Assembly (NCBI RefSeq): GCF_002934605.1
Contig: NZ_PTJC01000007.1
Location: forward strand, 186,001 to 250,000
From: Neolewinella xylanilytica
GTDB taxonomy: Bacteria; Bacteroidota; Bacteroidia; Chitinophagales; Saprospiraceae
Direction: 5' to 3'
DNA: 64,000 nt
The translations under genes were made by a program, and so were the position numbers. Below the pieces are notes generated by a model that worked only from the letters and a program-made list of their open reading frames with translations, was not told the DNA's origin and did not search any database. Positions within the stretch are counted from its first letter, which is position 1. Each line of letters begins with the position of its first letter. This document shows positions 1-8,680 of this stretch, one piece after another.

Positions 1-1155
1 TGCGAAGAAATGCTTGCTGAAACCGAATTTCTCCAACTCTCCCAACAGGAATAGCAGGGGGACGCTGATCACGCCGCAAACGAATACAAAGAGGAAGATC
101 GATGAGGCCAGCAGGTGAACCGTAGCGTGGATCTTGGTACCCAGCGCAAGCCCGCTGCGCCAGATGTCGGGCAGCATTTTCCGCGCCGTTTCCGCGCCGC
201 CCTTCATCCACCGGTGCTGCTGGCTTTTGAAGCCGTTCATATCCACCGGTAATTCGGCCGGGCTGCCTTCACCTTCCAGGTAGCGGATTCGGTAGCCGGC
301 CAGTTGGCTGCGGATGCTCAGGTCGAGGTCTTCGGTGAGGGTATCCGGTTGCCAGCCCCCACCGGCGTCGATCGCCTCCCGCCGCCAGATCCCCGCCGTA
401 CCGTTGAATTGGAGCAGATGCCCCCCCTTCATTCGTCCGACTTGCTCGACGGTGAAGTGTACGTTCAGTTGAAGTGCCTGCAGGCGGGTAATGAGGCTGT
501 AATTCTCGTTCAAGTGTTCCCACCGGGTTTGTACCACGCCGATCCGCGGGTCGGCAAAGTGGGGAACCGTGCGGCACAAGAACGTAGGTGGCGGTACGAA
601 GTCGGCATCGAAGATCGCGATAAACTCCCCTTTCGCCTCCCGCATCCCGTCGCGGAGGGCACCGGCCTTGAAGCCTTCCCGGTTGGGGCGGATAATCTGC
701 CGGATACGGTACCCCCGGGCCCGGTATTCCGCTACCTTTTTCGCTACCAGATCGACCGTTTCATCGTCGCTGTCGTCGAGCACGTGGATCTCGTAGCGGT
801 CCTTCGGGTAATCGAAGGCGGCTACGGCATCGATCAACCGACCGATGACGTAATATTCGTTGTAGATCGGCAGCTGCACCGTAACGAAGGGTAAGGGGGG
901 CGCCGCCGGCGCAGGAGCAACGGCTACGTCGTCGGGGTAACGATCCGGCGGAGCCGAAGCCACCCGAGTGGAAGCCGAGCGGCAACCGGGGGTCGTCCAC
1001 AGGGACTCGGAGCGGGTCACCGTCGCAGCGGGCGTCCATGGGCTCTCGCCGTACCGGTAGTGGTATAACAGGTTAAATTGTAGTAAGCAGTAAACCGTGA
1101 TGTAAAGCAGGCTGATCGAATAAATGGCCAACACCAGGAAAGCGAGTATGGTCAT
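1..1155 (-). CDS. Processive family 2 glycosyltransferase, cellulose synthase-like (3' part missing)
   Basis: 385 codons are visible from the ATG at 1155; the gene runs off the left edge. Residues 1-33 form a membrane segment, followed by an Ala/Pro-rich linker to about residue 90. The catalytic domain shows all hallmarks of the CesA/CslA type: a DDSDD motif at about 127-131, DAD at 183-185, TED at 274-276 and QQHRW at 312-316. A further hydrophobic segment starts near 345. Such enzymes polymerise a beta-linked glycan from a nucleotide sugar and extrude it through the membrane; the sugar cannot be read from the sequence. The ATG overlaps the stop of the upstream glycosyltransferase (ATGA, 1152-1155), so the two are probably translationally coupled. 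Confidence 0.9.
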   Translation of the reverse strand, partial: MTILAFLVLAIYSISLLYITVYCLLQFNLLYHYRYGESPWTPAATVTRSESLWTTPGCRSASTRVASAPPDRYPDDVAVAPAPAAPPLPFVTVQLPIYNEYYVIGRLIDAVAAFDYPKDRYEIHVLDDSDDETVDLVAKKVAEYRARGYRIRQIIRPNREGFKAGALRDGMREAKGEFIAIFDADFVPPPTFLCRTVPHFADPRIGVVQTRWEHLNENYSLITRLQALQLNVHFTVEQVGRMKGGHLLQFNGTAGIWRREAIDAGGGWQPDTLTEDLDLSIRSQLAGYRIRYLEGEGSPAELPVDMNGFKSQQHRWMKGGAETARKMLPDIWRSGLALGTKIHATVHLLASSIFLFVFVCGVISVPLLFLLGELEKFGFSKHFFA

Positions 1156-1862
1156 GATCGGATCAGTTTGAAGATGGTCCAGAGGATTTTATGCCCGGCC
1201 AGCACCGTCCCCCTCACGGTTCCGGAAATCTTGGAAACCCCGATGCGGCGACGGTAGCCAACCGGTACCTCCGTACACTTCAGGCCGGCCTTGGCGGCGC
1301 GGACCTGCATTTCCACGGTCCAGCCAAAGTCGGGATCTTCCATCCGCAAAGCTACGAGGGCCGGGTAGCGGATGGCGCGAAACGGACCGAGGTCGGTAAA
1401 CTCATAACCATAAAACACCCGAATAAGGTTTGTCGCCAACCAGTTGCCGAAGATCTGGGGGAAGGTCATGCTGCCCCTTTCGGCTTTTCCCAGCGCCCTT
1501 GACCCGATGACCAGATCGTAACCGAACCGCTCGATTGGAGCAAGGAGTTCCGGCAGCTGCCCGGGATAATCGCTATGGTCCCCGTCGATAAAAACCACCA
1601 CGTCGGGTTGTTCCGCGGCGGGTCGGGTGGCGATATGCGACATTCCCCGTAGGCAGGCCGAGCCGTACCCTGGCCGGTTTTCCCGGACTACCGTTGCTCC
1701 TGCGTCCGCGCCCACCTGCGCCGTCCGATCCGTGCTGTTGTTGTCGCACACGATGACCTCCCGAATGAGGTGGCGCGGCAGCTCGTCGATCACCAAACCG
1801 ATACTCCGCTCCTCGTTAAACGCGGGAATAATTACGTCGATGACCAAGGGACCGGCAGGCAA
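1152..1862 (-). CDS. Family 2 glycosyltransferase, dolichyl/polyprenyl-phosphate mannose-synthase type
   Basis: This 236-residue GT-A protein probably transfers a sugar from a nucleotide donor to polyprenyl phosphate at the cytoplasmic membrane. The N-terminus carries the nucleotide-binding strand DVIIPAFNEE, then the metal-binding stretch VFIDGDHSD and a GSR motif; the C-terminus is basic and has no membrane anchor domain. No ATG precedes the first conserved strand, so the start is TTG at 1862 or TTG at 1847. It lies 45 bp downstream of fabG and overlaps the next glycosyltransferase by 4 bp. A promoter-like TATCTTTA (one mismatch to TAnnTTTG) lies at 1878-1885 on this strand. Donor and acceptor are unknown. 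Confidence 0.85.
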   Translation of the reverse strand: MPAGPLVIDVIIPAFNEERSIGLVIDELPRHLIREVIVCDNNSTDRTAQVGADAGATVVRENRPGYGSACLRGMSHIATRPAAEQPDVVVFIDGDHSDYPGQLPELLAPIERFGYDLVIGSRALGKAERGSMTFPQIFGNWLATNLIRVFYGYEFTDLGPFRAIRYPALVALRMEDPDFGWTVEMQVRAAKAGLKCTEVPVGYRRRIGVSKISGTVRGTVLAGHKILWTIFKLIRS

Positions 1863-1907
1863 AGCGAGGGTTTACGGTAAAGATACGCCGGGGGCGGCCG
1901 CGTGTTG

Positions 1908-2639
1908 TTAGCTCAGTCCGCCGTCGACACTTAGCACCTGACCGTTGACGTAGCTGCTCATGTCGGACGCCAGGAAAATGCAGGCATCGGCGATCTCCTC
2001 TGGCCGGCCCAGTCGCTTAAGCGGAATGGTGGCCAGATAGGATTGTTTCACCTGTTCCGGCAGTTCGTCGGTCATATCGGTTTCGATGAATCCGGGAGCG
2101 ATCACGTTGCACCGGAGGTTCCGGCTCCCCATTTCCTTGGCGATGGATTTGCTGAAGCCGATGATCCCGGCCTTGCTCGCCGCGTAATTGGCCTGGCCGG
2201 CGTTGCCCTGGATGCCGACGATACTGGACATATTGATAATGCTGCCGCCGCCGCGCATCATGCCGCGCATGGCGTGCTTGGTGAGATTGAAGACCGACTT
2301 TAGGTTGTTGTCCAGCACCGAGTCCCACTGCTCTTCATTCATCCGCAGCATCAGGGTATCGCGGGTGATACCGGCGTTATTGACCAGGACGTTCAGGCCA
2401 CCCATTTCTTCCGTGACCGTTTTGATCAGTTGCTCGGCTCCGGCGTAATCGGAGGCGTCGCTCTGGTAGGCGCGTACGTTCTCGCCGAGTTCGCCGACCA
2501 GGGCTTCGGCGGGGCCGGCCGAGCTGCGGTAGGTGAAGGCGACTTTCGCGCCGGCCCCGTGAAAGGCGCGGACGAGCGCGGCACCGATGCCGCGGGAACC
2601 TCCGGTGATAAGTGCGATTTTTCCGTCGAGTAGTGCCAT
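1908..2639 (-). CDS. fabG: 3-oxoacyl-[acyl-carrier-protein] reductase
   Basis: 243 residues, the usual length for FabG, a cytoplasmic SDR enzyme that reduces beta-ketoacyl-ACP with NADPH in fatty acid elongation. Visible motifs: TGGSRGIG nucleotide-binding loop at 12-19, NNAG at 87-90, and the catalytic set N111, S139, Y152 and K156 (YAASK). The C-terminus ends in VDGG, as in other FabG proteins. The ATG at 2639 gives the full Rossmann strand. A consensus Bacteroidota -7 box lies 26 nt upstream (2666-2673). Two glycosyltransferase genes follow on the same strand. Confidence 0.93.
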   Translation of the reverse strand: MALLDGKIALITGGSRGIGAALVRAFHGAGAKVAFTYRSSAGPAEALVGELGENVRAYQSDASDYAGAEQLIKTVTEEMGGLNVLVNNAGITRDTLMLRMNEEQWDSVLDNNLKSVFNLTKHAMRGMMRGGGSIINMSSIVGIQGNAGQANYAASKAGIIGFSKSIAKEMGSRNLRCNVIAPGFIETDMTDELPEQVKQSYLATIPLKRLGRPEEIADACIFLASDMSSYVNGQVLSVDGGLS

Positions 2640-2665
2640 GGATGACTTATTTTTTGGTAGGCGGC

Positions 2666-2673
2666 CAAAGGTA
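2666..2673 (-). promoter_or_regulatory. Bacteroidota -7 promoter box for fabG
   Basis: TACCTTTG on the minus strand matches TAnnTTTG fully and sits 26 nt before the fabG ATG. The same intergenic gap must also hold the promoter of the divergent ybaB gene, for which I see no clear box. Confidence 0.6.
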
Positions 2674-2726
2674 GGGTAAACTTAAAAGCCCGCCCCCGCC
2701 TTTTATTCCCTCAAAACTACCTAGCC

Positions 2727-3038
2727 ATGTTCGGAGATATGATGAAGCAAATGGAAGAGATGCAGGCCAAAATGCAGCAGCAATTGGCCCAGGAATCCTT
2801 CGAGGCGGAAGCCGGTGGCGGTGCCGTCAAGGTCACCTGCGACGGTACCCGTACCGTACAGAACATCAGCATCGATCCGGATCAGGTCGACCCCTCGGAC
2901 GTAGAGGCACTCGAAGACCTGCTGGTGGTGGCCACCAACCGCGCCCTGGAAAAGGCGGCCGAATTCGAAGCCAAGCAGGCCGGTGGCATGATGGACAATA
3001 TGCTTCCCGGCGGATTGGGGGGGCTTCTCGGCGGATAA
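2727..3038 (+). CDS. YbaB/EbfC family nucleoid-associated protein
   Basis: 103 residues, typical for this family of small dimeric DNA-binding proteins. The N-terminal helix is Met/Gln/Glu-rich (DMMKQMEEMQAKMQQQ), followed by the beta core with the GGGAVKVTCDG turn and a C-terminal helix ending in a Gly/Leu-rich tail. In many bacteria ybaB lies between dnaX and recR; here it stands alone between divergent fabG and an antiporter gene. Function is by family only: nucleoid binding with a modest effect on gene expression. Confidence 0.88.
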   Translation: MFGDMMKQMEEMQAKMQQQLAQESFEAEAGGGAVKVTCDGTRTVQNISIDPDQVDPSDVEALEDLLVVATNRALEKAAEFEAKQAGGMMDNMLPGGLGGLLGG

Positions 3039-3076
3039 TGCTACTTTATCGCCTGATTTAGGCCATTCAATTTTTT

Positions 3077-4969
3077 ATGGAAGAACTCGCAGGGATCATT
3101 ATCCTGGGAATTTTCGCCCAGTGGTTCGCCTGGCGGGTGAAGATCCCCGCTATTCTCCCCCTGATCGTGATCGGCCTGCTGGTCGGCCCTATTTCCGCGC
3201 TTTTCACCGCGGACGGGGAGAAACTGATCAGCCCGATCTACCACTTGGTGGGGGAAGACGGGGAGGGGCGGGGGCTCTTTCCGGGGCAGTCGCTATTCTA
3301 CTTCGTAAGTCTGGCCATCGGCGTCATACTCTTCGAGGGAGGGTTGACGCTGCAGTTCCGGGAGGTCCGGGAAACCCAACGATCGATCCTACGGCTTATC
3401 TCCATCGGGAGTCTGGTCACGTTCGTGGGGGCGGGCTTAGCCGCGCACTTTATCATGGGGCTGGGGTGGAGCATCAGTTTTTTGTTCGCCGCCCTGATCA
3501 TCGTAACCGGTCCGACGGTGATCGCGCCGATCTTGCAGAACATTCCGCTCAACCGGAACGTGAGTACCGTCCTTAAATGGGAGGGAATCCTGATCGATCC
3601 GCTGGGTGCGCTGGTGGCGGTACTGGTTTTCGAATTTATTCGCTCGACGGACCACGGAATCGGCTTTACGGGGGAGGCATTGCGCACCTTCGTTCAGATC
3701 ATCATCTACGGCGGTACCCTGGGGTTCCTAATGGGGTACGCCCTTTTCCACATCATCAAACGTGAGCTGGTGCCCCACTACCTGCTCAACGTATTTATCC
3801 TGGCTTACGTCCTGTTCATCTTTGTCGTGAGCGATCAGTTAGCCCACGAATCGGGCCTGCTTGCGGTGGTGGTCATGGGGTTGGTACTGGCTAATAAAGA
3901 CGTGCCCCGGATCAAGGAGATATTGTCATTCAAGGAATCGCTCAGCGTCCTCCTGATCTCCATTCTGTTTATCCTGCTGGCCGCTAATATGAATATGGAT
4001 GAGCTGCGCCTGCTGACGGAAGACTGGCGCCCCCTCGCGTTGTTCGGATTCGTCATTCTGGTCCTTCGTCCCCTCAGCGTTTTCCTGAGCACCGCCCGAG
4101 GCAACCTGAGCGTGAACGAGAAAGTGTTTATCAGCTGGGTAGGGCCGCGGGGCATCGTTGCGGCGGGTATCGCCTCGCTTTTTGGCTTGAACCTGGTGGC
4201 CGACGGCGTGCCTGGGGCAGAATACATTACGCCGCTGGTTTTCATGATCGTTCTCGGTACGGTGCTGATTAACGCGACTACCGCACGCCTGGTGGCGCGC
4301 TTACTCGGGGTTATCCAGGATACTTCCAGTGGCGTATTGATCCTGGGAGCGAACGACTTCGCCGTAACCATCGGAAAGTACCTGAAGGAACAGGGTCGAG
4401 AAGTCTTCATGGTCGACAGTAACGGCAGCAACATTCGCCGCGCCCAGGATCAGGGTTTGCGGGGCATCGTCGCAAACATTTACAACTCCGACCTCAGCGA
4501 TGAATACGATCTCCTGGATGTCGGGTACATGCTGGCCCTTACGGGGAGCAACGACGTGAACGCTTACGCCATTCGCCGCTACGAAGACATCTTCGGCGAA
4601 CGCGGCGCCTTCCGCCTCATTACCGCCGAGGAAATGAAATCCCGGGGTGCCACCGAAGACAGTGCGCACATATTCAGTCACGCCGACGACTTCATCAACC
4701 TCAGCGAGGCCCACCGGGAAGCCGCCAAAATTCACGAGCACGAATTGTACAGCCAGCGGGAATTGCTGGACCTGCTCGTTATCGCTCGGGAAGAAAAGTA
4801 CTCCATTCCGTTGTTCATCAAATCGCCCGACGGGCAGTTGAACCCCATACCCTACGATGTGGAATCCATTGACGTAGACAGTGGTAATTATTCCCTGGTC
4901 TATCTGGGTGTCGAACTCCCGGAAACGGCCTCCCAGCCGCAGGTGGAGGAGGGGAAGAAAGCATTGTAA
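3077..4969 (+). CDS. Cation/proton antiporter (CPA1) with a C-terminal TrkA-N domain
   Basis: 630 residues. Residues 1 to about 400 form roughly a dozen membrane helices with antiporter motifs such as GPTVIAPIL, AHESGLLAVVVMG and GPRGIVAAGIASLFG. From about residue 416 a Rossmann-type TrkA-N fold begins (GVLILGANDFAVTIG), which in related proteins binds NAD(H) or nucleotides and gates transport; the last 60 residues resemble a small TrkA-C-like domain. It likely exchanges Na+ or K+ for H+ across the inner membrane. A paralogue with the same architecture lies at 28530-30398. It starts 38 nt after ybaB and may be co-transcribed with it. Confidence 0.85.
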   Translation: MEELAGIIILGIFAQWFAWRVKIPAILPLIVIGLLVGPISALFTADGEKLISPIYHLVGEDGEGRGLFPGQSLFYFVSLAIGVILFEGGLTLQFREVRETQRSILRLISIGSLVTFVGAGLAAHFIMGLGWSISFLFAALIIVTGPTVIAPILQNIPLNRNVSTVLKWEGILIDPLGALVAVLVFEFIRSTDHGIGFTGEALRTFVQIIIYGGTLGFLMGYALFHIIKRELVPHYLLNVFILAYVLFIFVVSDQLAHESGLLAVVVMGLVLANKDVPRIKEILSFKESLSVLLISILFILLAANMNMDELRLLTEDWRPLALFGFVILVLRPLSVFLSTARGNLSVNEKVFISWVGPRGIVAAGIASLFGLNLVADGVPGAEYITPLVFMIVLGTVLINATTARLVARLLGVIQDTSSGVLILGANDFAVTIGKYLKEQGREVFMVDSNGSNIRRAQDQGLRGIVANIYNSDLSDEYDLLDVGYMLALTGSNDVNAYAIRRYEDIFGERGAFRLITAEEMKSRGATEDSAHIFSHADDFINLSEAHREAAKIHEHELYSQRELLDLLVIAREEKYSIPLFIKSPDGQLNPIPYDVESIDVDSGNYSLVYLGVELPETASQPQVEEGKKAL

Positions 4970-5042
4970 ACGCTATCTTCGTCCCGAATACGCAAACTTT
5001 CAGCGGGAGGCACGATTAGGCCCCCGATTTTCGTTTCGGGAA

Positions 5043-5050
5043 TAACTTTG
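5043..5050 (+). promoter_or_regulatory. Bacteroidota -7 promoter box
   Basis: TAACTTTG matches TAnnTTTG fully and ends 13 nt before the ATG of the small secreted protein at 5064, implying a very short leader. A weaker TATCTTCG lies further upstream, near 4973. Confidence 0.55.
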
Positions 5051-5063
5051 GAATCTATACACC

Positions 5064-5483
5064 ATGAAATTTTTCTTCACGCTGGCCCTATTGGGCTGGG
5101 CAGTAACGTCCTTTGCACAGGACCCTGCCGACATTTTTCACAAGACGGTTGACGTAGATCGCGTAAACGCGATTTCTTTCGACATCTACAACAAAGACCA
5201 GGTGGAATACCGTACCTGGCCGGGCGATGACCTGCTCATCGAGACGTCCGTGGAAATAAAGAACGTCCAGCAGGATATTCTCGATTTCTACATGAAACAG
5301 AATCGTTATGTACTCGAACCCCAGGTCAGCGGCGACCAGATGGCCCTCGTGAGCTACGACAAGACCCGCCGTACCGTAAAGGGGACCGAGGGTAGCGCCT
5401 TCGAGGATGTGATGATTGTCGTTTACATGCCAGAAGATTTCGCCGCCACTGGCGATGGCCGGTATACGCGTACCAGCCGATAA
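5064..5483 (+). CDS. Small secreted protein of unknown function
   Basis: 139 residues with a clear signal peptide (MKFFFTLALLGWAVTSFAQ). The mature part is a predicted beta-rich domain of about 100 residues with charged surface strands; it vaguely resembles the start of putative adhesin (DUF4097-like) domains but is much shorter than those. The C-terminus ends abruptly in a basic GDGRYTRTSR tail. It has its own promoter box at 5043-5050 and ends 36 nt before the FAD oxidoreductase ATG. I do not recognise the family. Confidence 0.65.
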   Translation: MKFFFTLALLGWAVTSFAQDPADIFHKTVDVDRVNAISFDIYNKDQVEYRTWPGDDLLIETSVEIKNVQQDILDFYMKQNRYVLEPQVSGDQMALVSYDKTRRTVKGTEGSAFEDVMIVVYMPEDFAATGDGRYTRTSR

Positions 5484-5505
5484 GCCAAGCTCCCGCCGGA
5501 GTGCC

Positions 5506-5513
5506 TACCTTTG
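5506..5513 (+). promoter_or_regulatory. Bacteroidota -7 promoter box, near-leaderless start
   Basis: TACCTTTG matches TAnnTTTG fully. Only 6 nt separate it from the ATG at 5520, so transcription would begin about at the start codon. This also argues against the TTG at 5511, which lies inside the box. Confidence 0.6.
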
Positions 5514-5519
5514 CACTCC

Positions 5520-7091
5520 ATGCCGACTACCCTGGAAATCAAGCTTGCCCCCTCTGAGCTGCACGATGCGGCCGCCCTTCGTCGTGCCGTCAGCCGCAAA
5601 GGAAAAATCGCCGAGGAAGACATCGGTATGCTTACCGTTAGCCGGCGCAGCATCGATGCCCGTGGCGGCCGGCCGGTATATCGGTTACGCGTAGAAGTTA
5701 CCGACAGGAACGACCCCCCCGAAGCGGAAGCCCCCCCGGCTTTTCAGCTTCAGGACGTATCCGATGCGCCGACGGTGGCCATCGTCGGCTGTGGTCCGGC
5801 GGGGATGTTTGCCGCCCTGGAACTGATCGAGCTCGGTCTGCGTCCGGTGATCATCGAACGGGGGAAAGACGTTCGGGCGCGGAGACGTAGCCTGCGGGCC
5901 ATCCAACAAGCGGGAGAGGTCGATCCGGACAGCAACTATTGCTTCGGAGAAGGCGGAGCCGGCACCTATAGCGATGGCAAACTGTATACCCGGAGCCTGA
6001 AGCGGGGCAATTACCTTAAGGCCTTGCAAACCCTGGTGGCCCACGGTGCGCAGGAGGATATCCTGATCGACGCCCACCCGCACATCGGATCCAACAAGTT
6101 ACCGGGGGTCGTGGGTAATATGCGGGAAACCATTCTGGCCTACGGTGGCGAGATCCGCTTCGGCCACCGCTTGGAGGACGTGGAGCTTTCCGGCGACCTC
6201 CGCGCCCTGATCGTTCGGGACGAGCAAGGGCGGGAATACCGGCTGGCGGCCGAAGCGTATATTCTCGCTACCGGTCATTCGGCGCGGGACGTTTACCAAC
6301 TCCTCCACCAGCGGGGCGTACGCCTGGAAGCCAAACCTTTTGCCCTGGGCGTGCGGATCGAGCATCCGCAGCCCCTGATCGACCAGATCCAGTACGGACA
6401 GTCTCAGCGGGAAGCGAACCTGCCGGCCAGCAGCTATAAGCTCGTCACCCAGGTAAAGGGTAGGGGCGTCTTCAGTTTCTGTATGTGCCCCGGCGGTTTG
6501 GTCGTGCCGGCGGCGACCGCCCCCGGCGAGATCGTCGTCAACGGGATGAGCCTGAGCCGCCGCGACAGTCCGTTCGCCAACTCCGGCACGGTAGTGGCCG
6601 TCGAACTCGAAGACCTCGCCCCCTTCGGCGCCCACGGGGTGTTTGCCGGACTGGCCCTGCAGCAGCGTATTGAGCAAACCATGTTCGCCAGTGGAGACGG
6701 TACCCAACGCGCGCCCGCCCAGCGGCTTACGGACTTCGTCGACCGGCGACTATCCACCGACCTGCCCGCGACCAGCTACATTCCCGGCCTGCACTCCGCC
6801 GCCCTCCATACCTTACTCCCCGACAGCATCTATTCACGACTCCAGCAGGGCGTACGTGATTTCAGCCGGAAGATGAAGGGCTATTACACGGGCGAGGCCA
6901 ACGTGATCGGCACGGAAAGCCGGACCTCCTCCCCCGTTCGGATTCCCCGGGACCGGAAGACCTACGCCCATCCGGAGTTGCCCTCCCTCTATCCCTGCGG
7001 GGAGGGGGCAGGCTTCGCCGGCGGAATCCTCAGTGCGGCGATGGACGGCCAAAACGTAGCCCGGGCGGTGGCGGCAAAGGTGCTCGGGTAG
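5520..7091 (+). CDS. FAD/NAD(P)-dependent oxidoreductase (COG2509 type)
   Basis: 523 residues from the ATG at 5520. After a basic N-terminal domain of about 80 residues comes a dinucleotide-binding motif, VAIVGCGPAGMFAALEL, near residue 85, then the FAD family motifs GEGGAGTYSDGKL and ATGHSARD. The second FAD-binding stretch near the C-terminus reads PCGEGAGFAGGI. This is the widespread 'uncharacterised FAD-dependent dehydrogenase' family, with a cytoplasmic fold and unknown substrate. Its stop overlaps the GTG start of the next gene by one base (7091), so the two genes are probably coupled. Confidence 0.85.
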   Translation: MPTTLEIKLAPSELHDAAALRRAVSRKGKIAEEDIGMLTVSRRSIDARGGRPVYRLRVEVTDRNDPPEAEAPPAFQLQDVSDAPTVAIVGCGPAGMFAALELIELGLRPVIIERGKDVRARRRSLRAIQQAGEVDPDSNYCFGEGGAGTYSDGKLYTRSLKRGNYLKALQTLVAHGAQEDILIDAHPHIGSNKLPGVVGNMRETILAYGGEIRFGHRLEDVELSGDLRALIVRDEQGREYRLAAEAYILATGHSARDVYQLLHQRGVRLEAKPFALGVRIEHPQPLIDQIQYGQSQREANLPASSYKLVTQVKGRGVFSFCMCPGGLVVPAATAPGEIVVNGMSLSRRDSPFANSGTVVAVELEDLAPFGAHGVFAGLALQQRIEQTMFASGDGTQRAPAQRLTDFVDRRLSTDLPATSYIPGLHSAALHTLLPDSIYSRLQQGVRDFSRKMKGYYTGEANVIGTESRTSSPVRIPRDRKTYAHPELPSLYPCGEGAGFAGGILSAAMDGQNVARAVAAKVLG

Positions 7092-8425
7092 TGCGGTCCG
7101 GATCCCGGATCGTGGGCGCGCTCTTGCTTTCCGGCGGCGTTCTCTATCTGGGCTTCGGTGTCGACCGCACGGAATTCTGGTCGCTCTTCACGGCCTTCAC
7201 CGTTGCCTTTGCCGGGTACGCGCTCCTTATCGGTTCGCCCACCGACCGGCTGCTCCGACCCTTGCTCGTATTTGGCTTGTTACTCCGCCTGGCGCTGGTG
7301 TTTGCCTTCCCCCGCCTTAGCGACGATGTTTACCGCTTCATTTGGGACGGTGACCTTATCCTGGCGGGGGATAACCCTTACGTGCACACACCCGAAGATT
7401 ACCTTATCGGTGGAGCGGACTTTGTCGATCCGCAACTGTTCGAAAAACTCAATTCTCCCACTTACCATTCCATTTATCCCCCGGTGGCTCAGGGCGTATT
7501 TACGCTGGCAGCATTCGTGAGCCCGGGTAGTTGGTACGGTGCCGCCGTGGTAATGAAACTTTTCCTGCTGATTACCGAACTCGGCTCCGTATACCTGCTT
7601 TATCGCCTGCTACGGGGTTTCGGGCTACCTCCCGGGAGAAGTTTGTTGTACTGGCTCAACCCCCTCGTCTTAGTGGAGGTGGTGGGCAACATCCACTTCG
7701 AAGGAGCGATGGTGTGCTTCCTCCTGCTCGCCCTCTTTTGGCTGAACCGGAGCGCCTACGGCCGGGCCGGATTTGCCATGGCCTACTCCGTAGCCAGCAA
7801 ATTGCTGCCACTGATGCTGCTTCCCTTTTTACTGGGACGACTCTGGCGGCGCGCTTTCTGGCGATTCGTGGGGGCACTGGCCGTTAGTCTGGGCTTGTTG
7901 TTTCTGCCGGCGTTGGTGGGGAGCGGAGTGGTGGAGGGCTTTGGGGGGAGCCTGGAGCTATACTTCCGCAAATTCGAGTTCAATGCCAGTCTGTACTACC
8001 TCCTTCGTAGTTACGGTTACTATGCGGTGGGGTACAATCAGATTGCCGAATACGGGCCCCTCCTGGCCCGCGTTGCGGCCATGACCATATTCATCGTGGC
8101 CCTGTCCGACGAGCGAACGGACTGGAAGTCCCTGCCCGGTCGCTGGCTGGGTGCTTTCGTGATTTATCTCCTGTGTGCCACGACGGTCCACCCCTGGTAC
8201 CTTACCGTTCCCATTGCGCTGTGTTGCCTTACGGATTGGCGGTATCCGTTGGTGTGGTCTTATCTCATTATGCTGACGTATACCAGCTACACGACCGTAC
8301 CCTACCGGGAAGATCTTTTTTTGGTTGGTTTGGAATATTTCGCCGTCTTGGTTTATTTTGTAGCCGAACGACGCGGGAAAATTAAAAAAGGCCCGCACGG
8401 TGTACGTGCGGACCTTGTATTGTAG
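7091..8425 (+). CDS. Multi-pass membrane glycosyltransferase, GT87/mannosyltransferase-like
   Basis: 444 residues with about ten hydrophobic helices. The loop after the second or third helix carries the DDVYRFIWDG signature seen in polyprenol-phosphate-dependent (GT-C fold) mannosyltransferases, with NPYVHTPED next to it; acidic residues in this loop are catalytic in GT-C enzymes. A second loop has YPPVAQGVF. The start is GTG at 7091, overlapping the previous stop. Lipid-linked sugar transfer on the outer face of the inner membrane is the likely role. The last 12 codons run through a hairpin (8388-8416) that acts as terminator for the opposite strand. Confidence 0.7.
   Translation: MRSGSRIVGALLLSGGVLYLGFGVDRTEFWSLFTAFTVAFAGYALLIGSPTDRLLRPLLVFGLLLRLALVFAFPRLSDDVYRFIWDGDLILAGDNPYVHTPEDYLIGGADFVDPQLFEKLNSPTYHSIYPPVAQGVFTLAAFVSPGSWYGAAVVMKLFLLITELGSVYLLYRLLRGFGLPPGRSLLYWLNPLVLVEVVGNIHFEGAMVCFLLLALFWLNRSAYGRAGFAMAYSVASKLLPLMLLPFLLGRLWRRAFWRFVGALAVSLGLLFLPALVGSGVVEGFGGSLELYFRKFEFNASLYYLLRSYGYYAVGYNQIAEYGPLLARVAAMTIFIVALSDERTDWKSLPGRWLGAFVIYLLCATTVHPWYLTVPIALCCLTDWRYPLVWSYLIMLTYTSYTTVPYREDLFLVGLEYFAVLVYFVAERRGKIKKGPHGVRADLVL
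8378..8416 (-). terminator. Rho-independent terminator for the cca transcript
   Basis: A 12-bp stem with one mismatch (8388-8399 with 8405-8416, 5-nt loop) is followed on the minus strand by a T-rich run (TTTTTTAATTTT). It lies 265 nt beyond the cca stop and inside the 3' end of the rightward membrane protein gene. Confidence 0.7.
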
Positions 8426-8622
8426 CTTTCAGACTACCGAAATAACTGGAATCTAGTGCGCCCTGGGGCGCAGGGATTATAATATAAACCTTCAAAAGTG
8501 CGGGAGGGAAAACCAACAATCCCATCCGCTATAGTGAACACGCTTTTTGGAAAGAATCGAGGAGATGTTGCACCACCTCCTTGCGATATGACAAAGATAG
8601 GCGTGGGGGTAGGGGGTGTCAT

Positions 8623-8640
8623 ACCCCACGATCGTGGGGT
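8623..8640. promoter_or_regulatory. Perfect 18-bp palindrome downstream of cca
   Basis: ACCCCACGATCGTGGGGT is fully self-complementary and lies 40 bp beyond the cca stop, in a 255-bp gap otherwise without a recognisable gene. No T-run follows. It could be a protein-binding site or an RNA hairpin; a second short palindrome (GCGCC-CTGG-GGCGC) lies near 8458-8471. Confidence 0.45.
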
Positions 8641-8680
8641 GGGCCTCAGAAAGTACGTTAATTTTAGTTAAAACCCGGCC

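Noticed and set aside
269-1039. Frames on both strands within the first glycosyltransferase
   Set aside because: They are shadows of the partial cellulose synthase-like gene whose motifs are complete on the minus strand.
8560-8580. CACCTCCTT resembling the 3' end of 16S rRNA
   Set aside because: Only nine bases match and no rRNA sequence precedes it.
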